Shown one piece after another: positions 48,055 through 56,859 of a DNA stretch of 64,000 nt. The notes under the pieces were generated by a model. It searched no databases. It saw only the letters and a program-made list of their open reading frames with translations, and had not been told where the DNA came from. How positions within the stretch are numbered: position 1 is the stretch's first letter; each line of letters begins with the position of its first letter. The stretch comes from Niveispirillum sp. SYP-B3756 (GTDB lineage: Bacteria > Pseudomonadota > Alphaproteobacteria > Azospirillales > Azospirillaceae). The position numbers and the translations under genes were made by a program. The stretch lies in assembly GCF_009495745.1 (NCBI RefSeq), contig NZ_WIDQ01000011.1, forward strand, positions 62,001 through 126,000. The letters run 5' to 3'.

Positions 48055-50535
48055 ATGACGACCAACCATTCTTCTCCCCCCGACGGCACCCACAAGCCCC
48101 GCCTTGTCGTGATCGGCAACGGCATGGCCGGTATCCGCGCCGTGGAAGAATTGCTGGACCGGGCTCCCGGCCTTTATCAGATCAGCGTCTTTGGTGCTGA
48201 ACCACGGGTCAATTACAACCGCATCATGCTGTCGCCGCTGCTGTCGGGGGAGAAGACCTTCGACCAGATCGTCATCAATGATCGGGACTGGTATACGGCC
48301 AATGGCATTACCCTTCACGCCGGCGATGCGGTGGAGACGATTGATCGCCAGCGGCAGGTCGTCATCACCAAATCTGGCTTGGAATGCCCCTATGACCGGT
48401 TGCTGATCGCCACCGGCTCCATGCCCATTGTCATTCCCATTCCCGGTGCCCGCCTGCCTGGCGTCGTCACCTTCCGCGATGTGGATGATGTGGATGCCAT
48501 GCTGATCGCCAGCGCCAAGGGCGGCCATGCCGTGGTGATCGGCGGTGGCTTGCTGGGGCTGGAAGCTGCCGTCGGCCTGAAGGCGCGCGGCATGGATGTG
48601 ACGGTGCTGCATCTGGCCGGCCATCTGATGGAACGCCAGTTAGATGCCTCTGCCGGCCATCTGCTGGCCAAGGAACTGGAACGGCGCGGCTTGACCGTGC
48701 TGACCGGGGCCGACACTGCCGCCATTTTGGGCGACAGCCATGTCACCGGCGTGGCCTTGAAGGATGGCACCGAACTGCCGGCTGATCTGGTGGTGATGGC
48801 CGTGGGCATCCGCCCGGATACAAGGCTGGCGGCGGCGGCCGGGCTGGAGGTCGGGCGCGGTATCATGGTGGATGACCATATGGTCACCAGCGACCCCGCC
48901 ATCATGGCCGTGGGTGAATGCGTGCAGCATCGCGGCTCCTGCTATGGGCTGGTGCAGCCGCTGTTCGACATGGCCAAGGTGCTGGCTGACCATCTGGCTG
49001 GGCGCAAGGGGGCTGGCTATGCCGGCTCCGTCACCTCTACCAAGCTGAAAGTCACCGGCGTGGATGTCTTCTCCGCCGGGGATTTCAGCGGCGGGCCGGG
49101 GACCGAAGATATCGTGTTCCGCGATGCTGGGCGCGGCATCTATAAGCGGATCGTACTGGAAGAAGGCCGCGTCAAGGGGGCGGTGCTGTATGGCGATACC
49201 GGTGATGGTGGCTGGTATTTCCAATTGCTGAAGGCGGGGGAGGATGTCTCCCCGCTGCGTGATACGCTGATCTTCGGCCAGGGGTTCGCCCCGTCGGAAG
49301 GCGGTGCGGCAAACCCTACCGCCGCCGTTGCGGCGCTGCCTGATACGGCGGAAATCTGCGGCTGCAACGGCGTCTGCAAGGGCACCATCGTCAAGGCGAT
49401 CAATGAGAAGGGCCTGACGACCCTGGATGCGGTGAAGGCCTGTACCAAGGCATCGGCATCTTGTGGTTCCTGCACCGGTCTGGTGGAGGGCTTGCTGACC
49501 CATACGCTGGGTGGGGATTATCAGGCTGCCGGCGTCAAGCCGATGTGCAAATGCACCGATCACGACCATGACAGCGTGCGCCGCCTGATCCGGGTGCAGG
49601 GGTTGAAATCCATCCCCGATGTGATGCAGGCGCTGGAATGGAAGACGCCCGATGGCTGCCATTCCTGCCGCCCGGCGTTGAACTATTATCTGCTGGCCTC
49701 CTGGCCCGGTGAGTACGTCGATCACGCCGCCAGCCGCTTCGTGAATGAACGGGTCCACGCCAATATCCAGAAGGATGGCACCTATTCCGTTGTGCCGCGC
49801 ATGTGGGGCGGGCTGACCAATGCCAACGAGTTGCGCGCCATCGCCGATGTGGTGGAGAAGTTCGACATTCCCACGGTGAAGGTCACGGGCGGCCAGCGTA
49901 TTGACCTGCTGGGCATCAAGAAAGACGATCTGCCCGCCGTCTGGGCTGATCTGAACGCGGCGGGCATGGTCTCCGGCCATGCCTATGGCAAGTCGCTGCG
50001 CACGGTGAAAACCTGTGTCGGGTCTGACTGGTGCCGCTTCGGCACGCAGAAATCCTTGGAGGTCGGCGTCAATCTGGAACGCATGACCTGGGGTTCCTGG
50101 ACGCCGCACAAGTTCAAGATGGCCGTCTCCGGCTGTCCGCGTAATTGCGCCGAAGCCACCATCAAGGATTTCGGCGTCATCGCCACCGATGGCGGTTTTG
50201 ACCTGCTGGTCGGCGGTAATGGGGGCATCAAGCTGCGCGGCACCGACCTGCTGGTCAAGGTGACGACGGAAGAGGAGGTGCAGGAATATTGCGCCGCCTT
50301 CATGCAGCTCTACCGCGAAGAGGCGCATTACCTGGAACGCACAGCCCCCTGGATTGAACGGGTGGGGCTGGATTTCGTGAAGGCGCGGGTGGTGGATGAC
50401 GCGGAAAACCGCCGTGCCCTGCATGACCGGTTCCTGGCCAGCCAGCGCCATGCCCAGGTCGACCCCTGGGCCGAACGCGCCCCCGGCACGGCCGCCGCCG
50501 CCCGTGACTTCCGCACGCTTGCTACTGTGGAGTGA
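48055..50535 (+). CDS. nirB: Assimilatory nitrite reductase [NAD(P)H], large subunit
   Basis: 826 residues from the ATG at 48055; an upstream in-frame extension would cross the leader terminator. FAD domain LVVIGNGMAGIRAVEELL, NAD(P)H domain AVVIGGGLLGLEAAVGL, BFD-type [2Fe-2S] CGCNGVCKGTIVKAI...CTKASASCGSCTGLV, ferredoxin-like repeats, and the sirohaem/[4Fe-4S] ligands TCVGSDWCRFGTQKS and SGCPRNCAEATIKDFG. It reduces nitrite to ammonium in the cytoplasm. It overlaps or abuts nirD, and sirohaem is supplied by CysG from the same operon. Confidence 0.95.
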   Translation: MTTNHSSPPDGTHKPRLVVIGNGMAGIRAVEELLDRAPGLYQISVFGAEPRVNYNRIMLSPLLSGEKTFDQIVINDRDWYTANGITLHAGDAVETIDRQRQVVITKSGLECPYDRLLIATGSMPIVIPIPGARLPGVVTFRDVDDVDAMLIASAKGGHAVVIGGGLLGLEAAVGLKARGMDVTVLHLAGHLMERQLDASAGHLLAKELERRGLTVLTGADTAAILGDSHVTGVALKDGTELPADLVVMAVGIRPDTRLAAAAGLEVGRGIMVDDHMVTSDPAIMAVGECVQHRGSCYGLVQPLFDMAKVLADHLAGRKGAGYAGSVTSTKLKVTGVDVFSAGDFSGGPGTEDIVFRDAGRGIYKRIVLEEGRVKGAVLYGDTGDGGWYFQLLKAGEDVSPLRDTLIFGQGFAPSEGGAANPTAAVAALPDTAEICGCNGVCKGTIVKAINEKGLTTLDAVKACTKASASCGSCTGLVEGLLTHTLGGDYQAAGVKPMCKCTDHDHDSVRRLIRVQGLKSIPDVMQALEWKTPDGCHSCRPALNYYLLASWPGEYVDHAASRFVNERVHANIQKDGTYSVVPRMWGGLTNANELRAIADVVEKFDIPTVKVTGGQRIDLLGIKKDDLPAVWADLNAAGMVSGHAYGKSLRTVKTCVGSDWCRFGTQKSLEVGVNLERMTWGSWTPHKFKMAVSGCPRNCAEATIKDFGVIATDGGFDLLVGGNGGIKLRGTDLLVKVTTEEEVQEYCAAFMQLYREEAHYLERTAPWIERVGLDFVKARVVDDAENRRALHDRFLASQRHAQVDPWAERAPGTAAAARDFRTLATVE

Positions 50536-50540
50536 CCATC

Positions 50541-50864
50541 ATGCACCGTCCGCTTGATTGGAAAGATATCGGCCAGCTCTGCGACATTCCGGTGCAGGGC
50601 GCGCGACGGGTGGAACACCCGGCTGGCCGCATCGCCGTGTTTCGCACCATCGATGATCAGGTCTTCGCGCTGCGCGATGAATGCCCGCACAAGAAGGGGC
50701 CCTTGTCGGAAGGCATTGTCCACGGCCACGCCGTGACCTGCCCGCTGCATAATTGGGTGATCGACCTTGCGACGGGGGAGGCGACCGGCCCGGATGAGGG
50801 CTGCACCGGCCATATCCCGGTGCGGGTGGAGGGCGAGCGGGTGTTGCTGGGGTTGGCGGGATAG
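50541..50864 (+). CDS. nirD: Nitrite reductase small subunit (Rieske-like)
   Basis: 107 residues from the ATG at 50541 (GGAG ten bases upstream); a GTG at 50532 overlaps the nirB stop but is too near the ribosome site. It keeps a full Rieske ligand set, CPHKKGPLSEG and CPLHNWVID, unlike some NirD proteins that have lost the cluster. It partners NirB. A run of ten G residues starts at the last base of its stop codon. Confidence 0.92.
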   Translation: MHRPLDWKDIGQLCDIPVQGARRVEHPAGRIAVFRTIDDQVFALRDECPHKKGPLSEGIVHGHAVTCPLHNWVIDLATGEATGPDEGCTGHIPVRVEGERVLLGLAG

Positions 50865-50977
50865 GGGGGGGGGCTTTCCGTAGCGACAACCTCTTTCCCA
50901 TTTATTCGCTTTGCTCGTTATCTCAGCTCTCGCCTCAGACGCGAATTTAAGCAGGCTTCCCTTTTCGTCATCATCTA

Positions 50978-51060
50978 CCGTCACCCCGGCGAAGGCCGGG
51001 GTCCAGTTCGTAGAGCATGGTGCTTGTGAGCCAGGACCCCGGCCTTCGCCGGGGTGACGG
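50978..51060. repeat. Palindromic repeat B, copy 2 (83 bases)
   Basis: Same orientation and length as the copy at 45860-45942. The stem changes from GCGCAGGCC/GGCCTGCGC to GCGAAGGCC/GGCCTTCGC, keeping the pairing. It lies in the 287-bp gap between nirD and nasA, within the presumed operon. No other element was seen in that gap. Confidence 0.8.
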
Positions 51061-51151
51061 TGGAGAGACGGGAGTGGAGTGAACGGCTTTTGACTGAGTG
51101 CCGGGAAAACGAGGCACAAGTGTCCCCTTCCCCCCAACCCGGAGCCCCCCC

Positions 51152-53800
51152 ATGTCCAACCCCGAAATCCGCACCACCTGTCCTTATTGCGGCGTTGGCT
51201 GTGGCGTGATCGTCAGTGCCACGCGCGATGGCTGGGCTGTGGGTGGTGATCCCGACCATCCCGCCAACAAGGGCCGGCTCTGCTCCAAGGGGGCGGCCCT
51301 TATTGATACCGTCGCGGCGGAAGCCAAAGGCGATGTGCGCCTGACCCAGCCGATGGTGGATGGCAAGCCCGCCCCCTGGGATAGCGCCATCCACGCCGTG
51401 GCCGACCGGCTGTCCGCCACCCTGGCCGAACATGGCCCCGACGCCATTGCCTTTTACGTCTCGGGCCAGTTGCTGACAGAGGATTATTATGTCGCCAACA
51501 AGCTGATCAAAGGCTTCATCGGCAGCCCGCATATCGACACAAATTCCCGGCTTTGTATGGCCTCTACCGTCGCCGGGCATAAACGCGCCTTCGGGGCCGA
51601 TGTGGTGCCGGGTTGTTATGAGGATCTGGAACTGGCCGATCTGGTGGTGCTGGTCGGCTCCAACCTCGCCTGGTGCCATCCGGTGCTGGCCCAGCGGCTG
51701 CGCGCGGCGCGTCAGCAGCGCGGCACCCGCGTGGTGTTGATCGATCCGCGTGGCACCGCCAGTTCTGACTTAGCCGACCTGCATCTGGCTCTCAAACCCG
51801 GCAGCGATGTCGCTTTGTTCAACGGCCTGCTGGCCCATCTGGAACAGGCCGGTGCCATCGACCGGGATTATGCGCTGCGCCATGTACAGGGGCTGGAGGC
51901 AGCGCTGGAAGCAGCCCGTGCAGATGCCGCCGATGTGGCGGAGACCTGCGGACTGGACCCGGATGATCTGGCGCGTTTCTATGACTGGTTCACGGCCACG
52001 CCGCGCACCGTCACTGTGTTCAGCCAGGGGGTCAACCAGTCCTCACGCGGGACGGACAAGGTGAATGCCATCCTGAATGTGCATCTGGCCACGGGCCGGG
52101 TGGGCAAGCCGGGTTCCAGCCCCTTCTCCGTCACCGGCCAGCCCAACGCCATGGGCGGGCGGGAGGTGGGGGGGCTGGCCAACCAGTTGGCCGCCCATAT
52201 GAACCCTGATGACCCGCTGGATGTGGAACGGCTGCGTCGGTTCTGGAAGGCACCGGCTTTGAAGGGCGGCCAGGGGCTGAAGGCGGTGGACATGTTCCGC
52301 GCCATCCGCGACGGGCGGATCAAGGCGCTGTGGATCATGGCCACCAACCCCGCCGTCAGCCTGCCGGAATCCGATCTGGTAAGGGAGGCACTGGCCTTGT
52401 GCCCCACGGTCATTGTCTCCGATATCGTCCATGATACCGACAGCCTGCGCCACGCCCATATCCGCCTGCCGGCCTTGGGGTGGGGGGAGAAGGACGGCAC
52501 CGTCACCAATTCCGAACGCCGCATTTCCCGCCAGCGCACTTTCCGGGCTGGACCGGGGGCGGCGAAACCGGATTGGTGGATCATGACCCAGGTGGCCCAG
52601 GCCATGGGCTTCGGTGCGGCCTTTCCCTATCGCGCCGCGGTGGAGGTTTTCCGCGAACATGCCGCCCTGTCGGATTTTGAAAATGATGGGTTGCGTGCCT
52701 TTGATATCGGCGCCATGGCGCGGGTACGCGACGGCGAGTACCAGCAGCTGGCCCCCTTCCAATGGCCGCTGCCGGCGGGAGCCAAGCGGGGGACCGACCG
52801 GCTTTATGGCGACGGGCGGTTCAGCCATGCCAATGGCAAGGCCCGCATGGTGGCGGTGCGCCAGCAGGCCCCGGTGGAACGCGCCTCTCTGCGCTTCCCC
52901 TTGATTGCCAATACCGGGCGTTACCGCGATCAGTGGCACACCATGACCCGCACGGGGCTGGTCGCCCGCCTGTCGGCGCACCGGCCTGAACCGCTGCTGG
53001 AGATCAACCCCCTGGATGCGCTGGCGGCCGATCTGATGGAGGGCGATATTGCCCGCGTCACCAGCCTGCAGGGCGCCGTGCTGATGCGGGTTGCCGTCAC
53101 GGAGGCGCAAGCCCAAGGCCAGATCTTCCTGCCCATGCACTGGAACGATAGTTACGCCAGCCATGGCGGGATCGGGCGGCTGTTCGCCGGCCATGTCGAC
53201 CCCATTTCCGGCCAGCCGGAAAGCAAGCATGTGTCGGTGCGGGTGGAACGGCTGATCACCCAATGGCAGGCCCTGCTGATGACCAGCCGTGCCCTGGACC
53301 TGTCCAACTTTCCCTATTGGGTGCGCCGGGATGCCGGCCCGTGCCAGCATTACCGGCTGGCCGGCGACACCCTGCCGGTGCTGGCAGAGCTGGCCGATTG
53401 TGAGCAGTTGGAGTTCACCGATCCGGCCCGCTTTCTGGTCCGCCGGGCCTGGCTGGATCAGGGGCGGCTGGTGGCCTGCCTGTTCGCCGCGCCGGACCTG
53501 CCCAGCCTTGCCACCGACTGGCTGACCGGCCTGTTCACCCAGCCAGCCCTGTTACCGATGGATCGCGCCCGGCTGCTGGCCGGACGGCCGCCGGAGGCCG
53601 ATGCCTGTGCCGCGAAAGGCGCGCTGATCTGCGCCTGCAATAATGTTGGCCGCCATGCCATCGACGCCGCCATCCGCAGCGGGAACGCCTGCTCGGCAGC
53701 CGATATCGGCCGTCTGACCGGTGCCGGCACTGGCTGCGGTTCCTGCCTGCCCGAGATCAAGGAGATTTTGCGCCATGTCGCACCTGTCGCCGCTGCCTGA
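51152..53800 (+). CDS. nasA: Assimilatory nitrate reductase catalytic subunit (molybdopterin)
   Basis: 882 residues from the ATG at 51152 (GGAG seven bases upstream). The N-terminal [4Fe-4S] site is TTCPYCGVGCGVIV...GRLCSKGAAL. The molybdo-bis-MGD core has DTNSRLCMASTVAGHKRAFG, VNQSSRGTDKVNAILNVHLATGRVGKPGSSPFSVTGQPNAMGGREVGG and LIANTGRYRDQWHTMTRTG. The C-terminus carries a BFD-type [2Fe-2S] domain (ALICACNNVGRHAIDAAI... GTGCGSCLPEIKEIL), as in Klebsiella-type NasA. It reduces nitrate to nitrite in the cytoplasm. Its end overlaps cysG by 26 bases. Confidence 0.94.
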   Translation: MSNPEIRTTCPYCGVGCGVIVSATRDGWAVGGDPDHPANKGRLCSKGAALIDTVAAEAKGDVRLTQPMVDGKPAPWDSAIHAVADRLSATLAEHGPDAIAFYVSGQLLTEDYYVANKLIKGFIGSPHIDTNSRLCMASTVAGHKRAFGADVVPGCYEDLELADLVVLVGSNLAWCHPVLAQRLRAARQQRGTRVVLIDPRGTASSDLADLHLALKPGSDVALFNGLLAHLEQAGAIDRDYALRHVQGLEAALEAARADAADVAETCGLDPDDLARFYDWFTATPRTVTVFSQGVNQSSRGTDKVNAILNVHLATGRVGKPGSSPFSVTGQPNAMGGREVGGLANQLAAHMNPDDPLDVERLRRFWKAPALKGGQGLKAVDMFRAIRDGRIKALWIMATNPAVSLPESDLVREALALCPTVIVSDIVHDTDSLRHAHIRLPALGWGEKDGTVTNSERRISRQRTFRAGPGAAKPDWWIMTQVAQAMGFGAAFPYRAAVEVFREHAALSDFENDGLRAFDIGAMARVRDGEYQQLAPFQWPLPAGAKRGTDRLYGDGRFSHANGKARMVAVRQQAPVERASLRFPLIANTGRYRDQWHTMTRTGLVARLSAHRPEPLLEINPLDALAADLMEGDIARVTSLQGAVLMRVAVTEAQAQGQIFLPMHWNDSYASHGGIGRLFAGHVDPISGQPESKHVSVRVERLITQWQALLMTSRALDLSNFPYWVRRDAGPCQHYRLAGDTLPVLAELADCEQLEFTDPARFLVRRAWLDQGRLVACLFAAPDLPSLATDWLTGLFTQPALLPMDRARLLAGRPPEADACAAKGALICACNNVGRHAIDAAIRSGNACSAADIGRLTGAGTGCGSCLPEIKEILRHVAPVAAA

Positions 53801-55337
53801 CCGGGCCGACCCCATGCCCGGCTTCCCGATCTTCCTGGACCTGCGCGGACGGGCTGTGCTGCTGGCTGGCGGTGGTGCCACTGCCGCCAGCAAGGCGCGG
53901 CTGCTGATCCGTGCCGGCGCCGATATCCTGCTGGTGGCGGACACTCTATCGCCTGAGATGGTGGAGTTGGTGGAGCAAGGTGCCATTTCCCGGATCGAAC
54001 GGCAGTTCCGGCCCTGTCTGCTGGATGGTGCTACTCTCGCCTTCGATGGGGCCGGCGATGCTGAGCTGACGGATCGCCTCCGCGCCGCCGCCTTTTCCCG
54101 CAATGTGTTGGTGAATGTCATCGACGTGCCGGACCAGTGCGATTTCACTGTTCCGGCCATTCTGGACCGGTCGCCGATCATCGTCGCAATTTCCACCGGT
54201 GGTGGCGCGCCGGCATTGGCGCGGAATATCCGGCAGCGGCTGGAACTGGCCATTCCCGCCTCTTACGCCGGTATCGCCCGCGCTGCGGCGCGGTGTCGCC
54301 AGCAGGTGCGGGCAGCCCTGGCGGGGTTCCGCGAGCGGCAGCGCTTTTGGGACCAGATTTTCACCGATGACAGGCTGATGGCCCTGTCGGAGGCCGAGGC
54401 GGTGACGGCCATCGCGGCAGCGCTGCAAAGGACCGGTGATGGAATGGCTGCCGGATCGGTCACCCTGGTCGGTGCCGGCCCCGGCGATCCCGGCCTGCTG
54501 ACCGTAAAGGCGGTGCAGGCCATCGCCACCGCCGATGTCATCCTGCATGATGCGCTGGTGCCCGACAATATCCTGGCGCTGGCCCGCCGGGAGACGCGGC
54601 TGATCTCCGTCGGCAAGCGGGCTGGCTGCCGGTCGGTGCCGCAGGAATTCACCAACCGGCTGATGGTGAGTGAGGCAAGGCGTGGCCTGCGTGTTGTGCG
54701 CCTGAAAGGGGGCGATCCGTTTATCTTCGGCCGGGCAGGGGAGGAGGCGGGGTTCCTGCGCGAACAGGGTGTGGCGGTGGAGATCATTCCCGGCATCACC
54801 GCTGCCATGGGGGCGGCGGCGCAGCTGGGCATCCCCCTTACCCATCGCGGTGTCGCCCGATCGTTGCGCATCGTCACCGCCCATTGCCGGACGGAAGCGG
54901 AAACCGCCCTGATCGACTGGACCAGCCTGGCCGATCCATCGACTACCCTGGCGCTCTACATGGGCCGGGACCGGATATCGACCATCGCCGAAAACCTGAT
55001 CGGGGCCGGGCTTCCTGCCCAGACGCCGGCGGCGCTTGTGGCCAACGCAACGCGGCCGGACATGCAGGTACAGTTCGCCCCCCTTATGGCCCTGGCACGC
55101 GGTGCCGTATTGATTGACGGCACCGCCCCCTCTCTCATCCTGATTGGCAATGCCGTGGCGGAAGCGCCGGGATGGGCAGCGGTTGACCCCTGCTGTGTCG
55201 CCATGACGACCCGCAGCTCTATGGAATGTCGAAAGCATGAATGGTGCCGGATAGGGGGGAGGTTGGCCGAAACCGCCGATAAAACGGCCGAAGATGAAAT
55301 GGACAGGCCAGCTTACGGCCGTCACAGTTGCCCGTAA
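53775..55337 (+). CDS. cysG: Sirohaem synthase CysG (trifunctional)
   Basis: 520 residues from the ATG at 53775 (AAGGAG ten bases upstream); ATG 53814 is an alternative. The N-terminal precorrin-2 dehydrogenase/ferrochelatase half has FLDLRGRAVLLAGGGATAASKARLL and DQCDFTVPAILDRSPIIVAISTGG. The C-terminal uroporphyrinogen-III methyltransferase half has VTLVGAGPGDPGLLTVKAVQAIATADVILHDALV, VVRLKGGDPFIFGRAGEEA and VEIIPGITAAMGAAAQLGIPLTHRG. It makes sirohaem for NirB. An unusual tail of about 50 residues after the normal end includes a Cys-rich stretch (DPCCVAMTTRSSMECRKHEWC) of unknown meaning. Confidence 0.93.
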   Translation: MSHLSPLPDRADPMPGFPIFLDLRGRAVLLAGGGATAASKARLLIRAGADILLVADTLSPEMVELVEQGAISRIERQFRPCLLDGATLAFDGAGDAELTDRLRAAAFSRNVLVNVIDVPDQCDFTVPAILDRSPIIVAISTGGGAPALARNIRQRLELAIPASYAGIARAAARCRQQVRAALAGFRERQRFWDQIFTDDRLMALSEAEAVTAIAAALQRTGDGMAAGSVTLVGAGPGDPGLLTVKAVQAIATADVILHDALVPDNILALARRETRLISVGKRAGCRSVPQEFTNRLMVSEARRGLRVVRLKGGDPFIFGRAGEEAGFLREQGVAVEIIPGITAAMGAAAQLGIPLTHRGVARSLRIVTAHCRTEAETALIDWTSLADPSTTLALYMGRDRISTIAENLIGAGLPAQTPAALVANATRPDMQVQFAPLMALARGAVLIDGTAPSLILIGNAVAEAPGWAAVDPCCVAMTTRSSMECRKHEWCRIGGRLAETADKTAEDEMDRPAYGRHSCP

Positions 55338-55370
55338 TTGTGCCATTATTGCTTGTGCAAGGAGGAAACT

Positions 55371-55937
55371 GTGATCGGGTCCATCATCACGGCTTGGAAA
55401 TCGGCCGGTCGCCGGGATGTCGCCGCACTGTCAGCGGTTGATGGAGAGGAACAGGGCCTGACGCGGTCAAACTTCCTGCGCGCCGTGACTGCGGGGGTTC
55501 TGTCGGCTGGGGTCGTTGCAAGCGCTGGGCGGGCACTGGCCGCCCGTTCGTCAGCCATCGCCCCGGTAGCTGACCTGGATAAGCTATACGATGTCTGGCA
55601 GGCGCGTTTCAATGCGGCCGATCTTGACGGTCTAGTGGATCTCTACGTGTCCGACGTCACCTATGTTAATCCCGACGGTAAAGAGATGGTTGGGCAAGCC
55701 CGCGTGCGGGAAGATTTCCAGGGCCTGCTGGCCTTGAAGCCGCAGATTGTGCTGCGTGACCGCCGGCATCTGGTTTACCGGGATACCGCCCTGACAACCA
55801 ACCACTGGACCTTGACGATGAAGGGTGAGAATGGGACCAGCCAGGAACTGACGGGCGGGGGGATTGAAGTCATGCGCAAGCAGGCGGATGGGGGCTGGCG
55901 CTATATCATCGATGATGCTTCCCGTTCAGCCACCTGA
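55371..55937 (+). CDS. NTF2-like (SnoaL/DUF4440-type) protein with an N-terminal hydrophobic segment
   Basis: 188 residues from the GTG at 55371, chosen for the perfect AAGGAGG five bases upstream. A hydrophobic stretch at about residues 35-60 (FLRAVTAGVLSAGVVASAGRALAA) looks like a signal sequence or anchor set unusually far from the start; no twin arginine is present. The NTF2-like domain follows (LYDVWQARFNAADLDGLVDLYVSDVTYVNPDGKEMVGQARVREDFQGLL). Such domains act as isomerases, small-ligand binders or stress proteins; no catalytic set is evident. It is 33 bases after cysG but has its own strong ribosome site. Confidence 0.7.
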   Translation: MIGSIITAWKSAGRRDVAALSAVDGEEQGLTRSNFLRAVTAGVLSAGVVASAGRALAARSSAIAPVADLDKLYDVWQARFNAADLDGLVDLYVSDVTYVNPDGKEMVGQARVREDFQGLLALKPQIVLRDRRHLVYRDTALTTNHWTLTMKGENGTSQELTGGGIEVMRKQADGGWRYIIDDASRSAT

Positions 55938-56058
55938 TTTCCAGCGGCGATGTGAACATGCCCTGGAAAAGTGGAGAGTCAATTTCTCGTTGACGAGTTC
56001 AGATTTCAGATTGCCTTCCCGGCGAAGAAGGCTTCTGCATGGGTGACGGAGACTGATG

Positions 56059-56096
56059 CCAATCTCCCTTGATCGTGACCGATCCAGGGAGATTGG
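56059..56096 (-). repeat. Palindromic repeat D, copy 2 (inverted relative to copy 1)
   Basis: CCAATCTCCCT-T-GATCG-TGAC-CGATC-C-AGGGAGATTGG, the reverse complement of the unit at 44046-44083, extended here by ATG/CAT at the ends (56056-56099). It lies between convergent genes and may serve as a bidirectional terminator. The rest of the 173-bp gap shows nothing. Confidence 0.8.
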
Positions 56097-56110
56097 CATG
56101 ATTGCCAAGC

Positions 56111-56599
56111 TCACGATGGCAACCTGTCGATCGGCCCGCCTGTATCGATTAAAGGGGCGGCGTCTATCTTTGTCGCGTCCAGCAGAGCGCTCAGCCGCTC
56201 CAGCATGGCAACGATCATGGCTTGCTCCCAATCCGGCAGATGCTGGAAACGACCGGAAAACAGATCCTGGAGCATGTCCGGTGCCTTGGCCAGGATTTCC
56301 CGTCCCTTGGCCGTGATCCCCACCCAGATCTGCCGCCGGTCCTGGTCACCGCGCCGCCGTTCGACCAGATCAAGCACCTCCAGCCGGTCAACCAGATTGG
56401 TGACCGTGGCTTGGCTGAACTGCACGGCCGATGCCAGAGTGCTGGGCGTGGCCTGCCCCCGCCTTGCCACTTCCTGTAACAGCAGCAATTGCGAGGGCGT
56501 CAGACCGGTGGCCGTCACCAATTGCCGCTCCGCCTGATCCGCCGCGCGCATGATGCGGCGGATGGCCCGCAGGGCCGCCTCTGTACGGGGTTCAGTCAT
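56111..56599 (-). CDS. ectR: MarR-family regulator, EctR-like
   Basis: 162 residues. Winged helix-turn-helix: LTPSQLLLLQEVARRGQATPSTLASAVQFSQATVTNLVDRLEVLDLVERRRGDQDRRQIWVGITAKGREIL, with the MarR wing DQDRR. It is divergent from ectABCD-ask across 260 bp, the arrangement of EctR repressors of ectoine operons. The dyad ATCAC-TTC-GTGAT lies 8 bases before its start, suggesting autoregulation. Confidence 0.85.
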   Translation of the reverse strand: MTEPRTEAALRAIRRIMRAADQAERQLVTATGLTPSQLLLLQEVARRGQATPSTLASAVQFSQATVTNLVDRLEVLDLVERRRGDQDRRQIWVGITAKGREILAKAPDMLQDLFSGRFQHLPDWEQAMIVAMLERLSALLDATKIDAAPLIDTGGPIDRLPS

Positions 56600-56607
56600 G
56601 CTCGCTA

Positions 56608-56781
56608 ATCACTTCGTGATCCGTAGGAATGCGCCTGCTTTACCGGGTGCTGCGCGGACCAGCAAGGGCGAATATATTTCAATATATAAAGAAATTTTCC
56701 AACCAATCACACAGCGGTTCTGTCCGTGATTACGCGTGATATGCGCAAAATGGTTGACTCTTGGGCAGGTTTCGTCAAAAT
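56608..56781. promoter_or_regulatory. ectR-ectA intergenic control region with dyads and a candidate promoter
   Basis: ATCAC-TTC-GTGAT (56608-56620) and ATATAT-TTCA-ATATAT (56672-56687) are dyad symmetries suited to a MarR dimer. TTGACT (56754-56759) and CAAAAT (56776-56781), 16 bases apart, are a weak candidate promoter reading toward ectA. This 260-bp gap is markedly AT-richer than the surrounding genes. Start sites cannot be fixed by eye. Confidence 0.4.
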
Positions 56782-56859
56782 TGGCACCGATCCAGTCGAG
56801 ATGCGACCCATCAGTCACGTCAAATTAATTCGAAAGATAAAATATCAAGGGGGTGAAGA

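Noticed and set aside
50864-50873. Run of ten G residues after the nirD stop
   Set aside because: A possible slippage or sequencing-error tract, but it starts at the last base of the stop codon and affects no reading frame.
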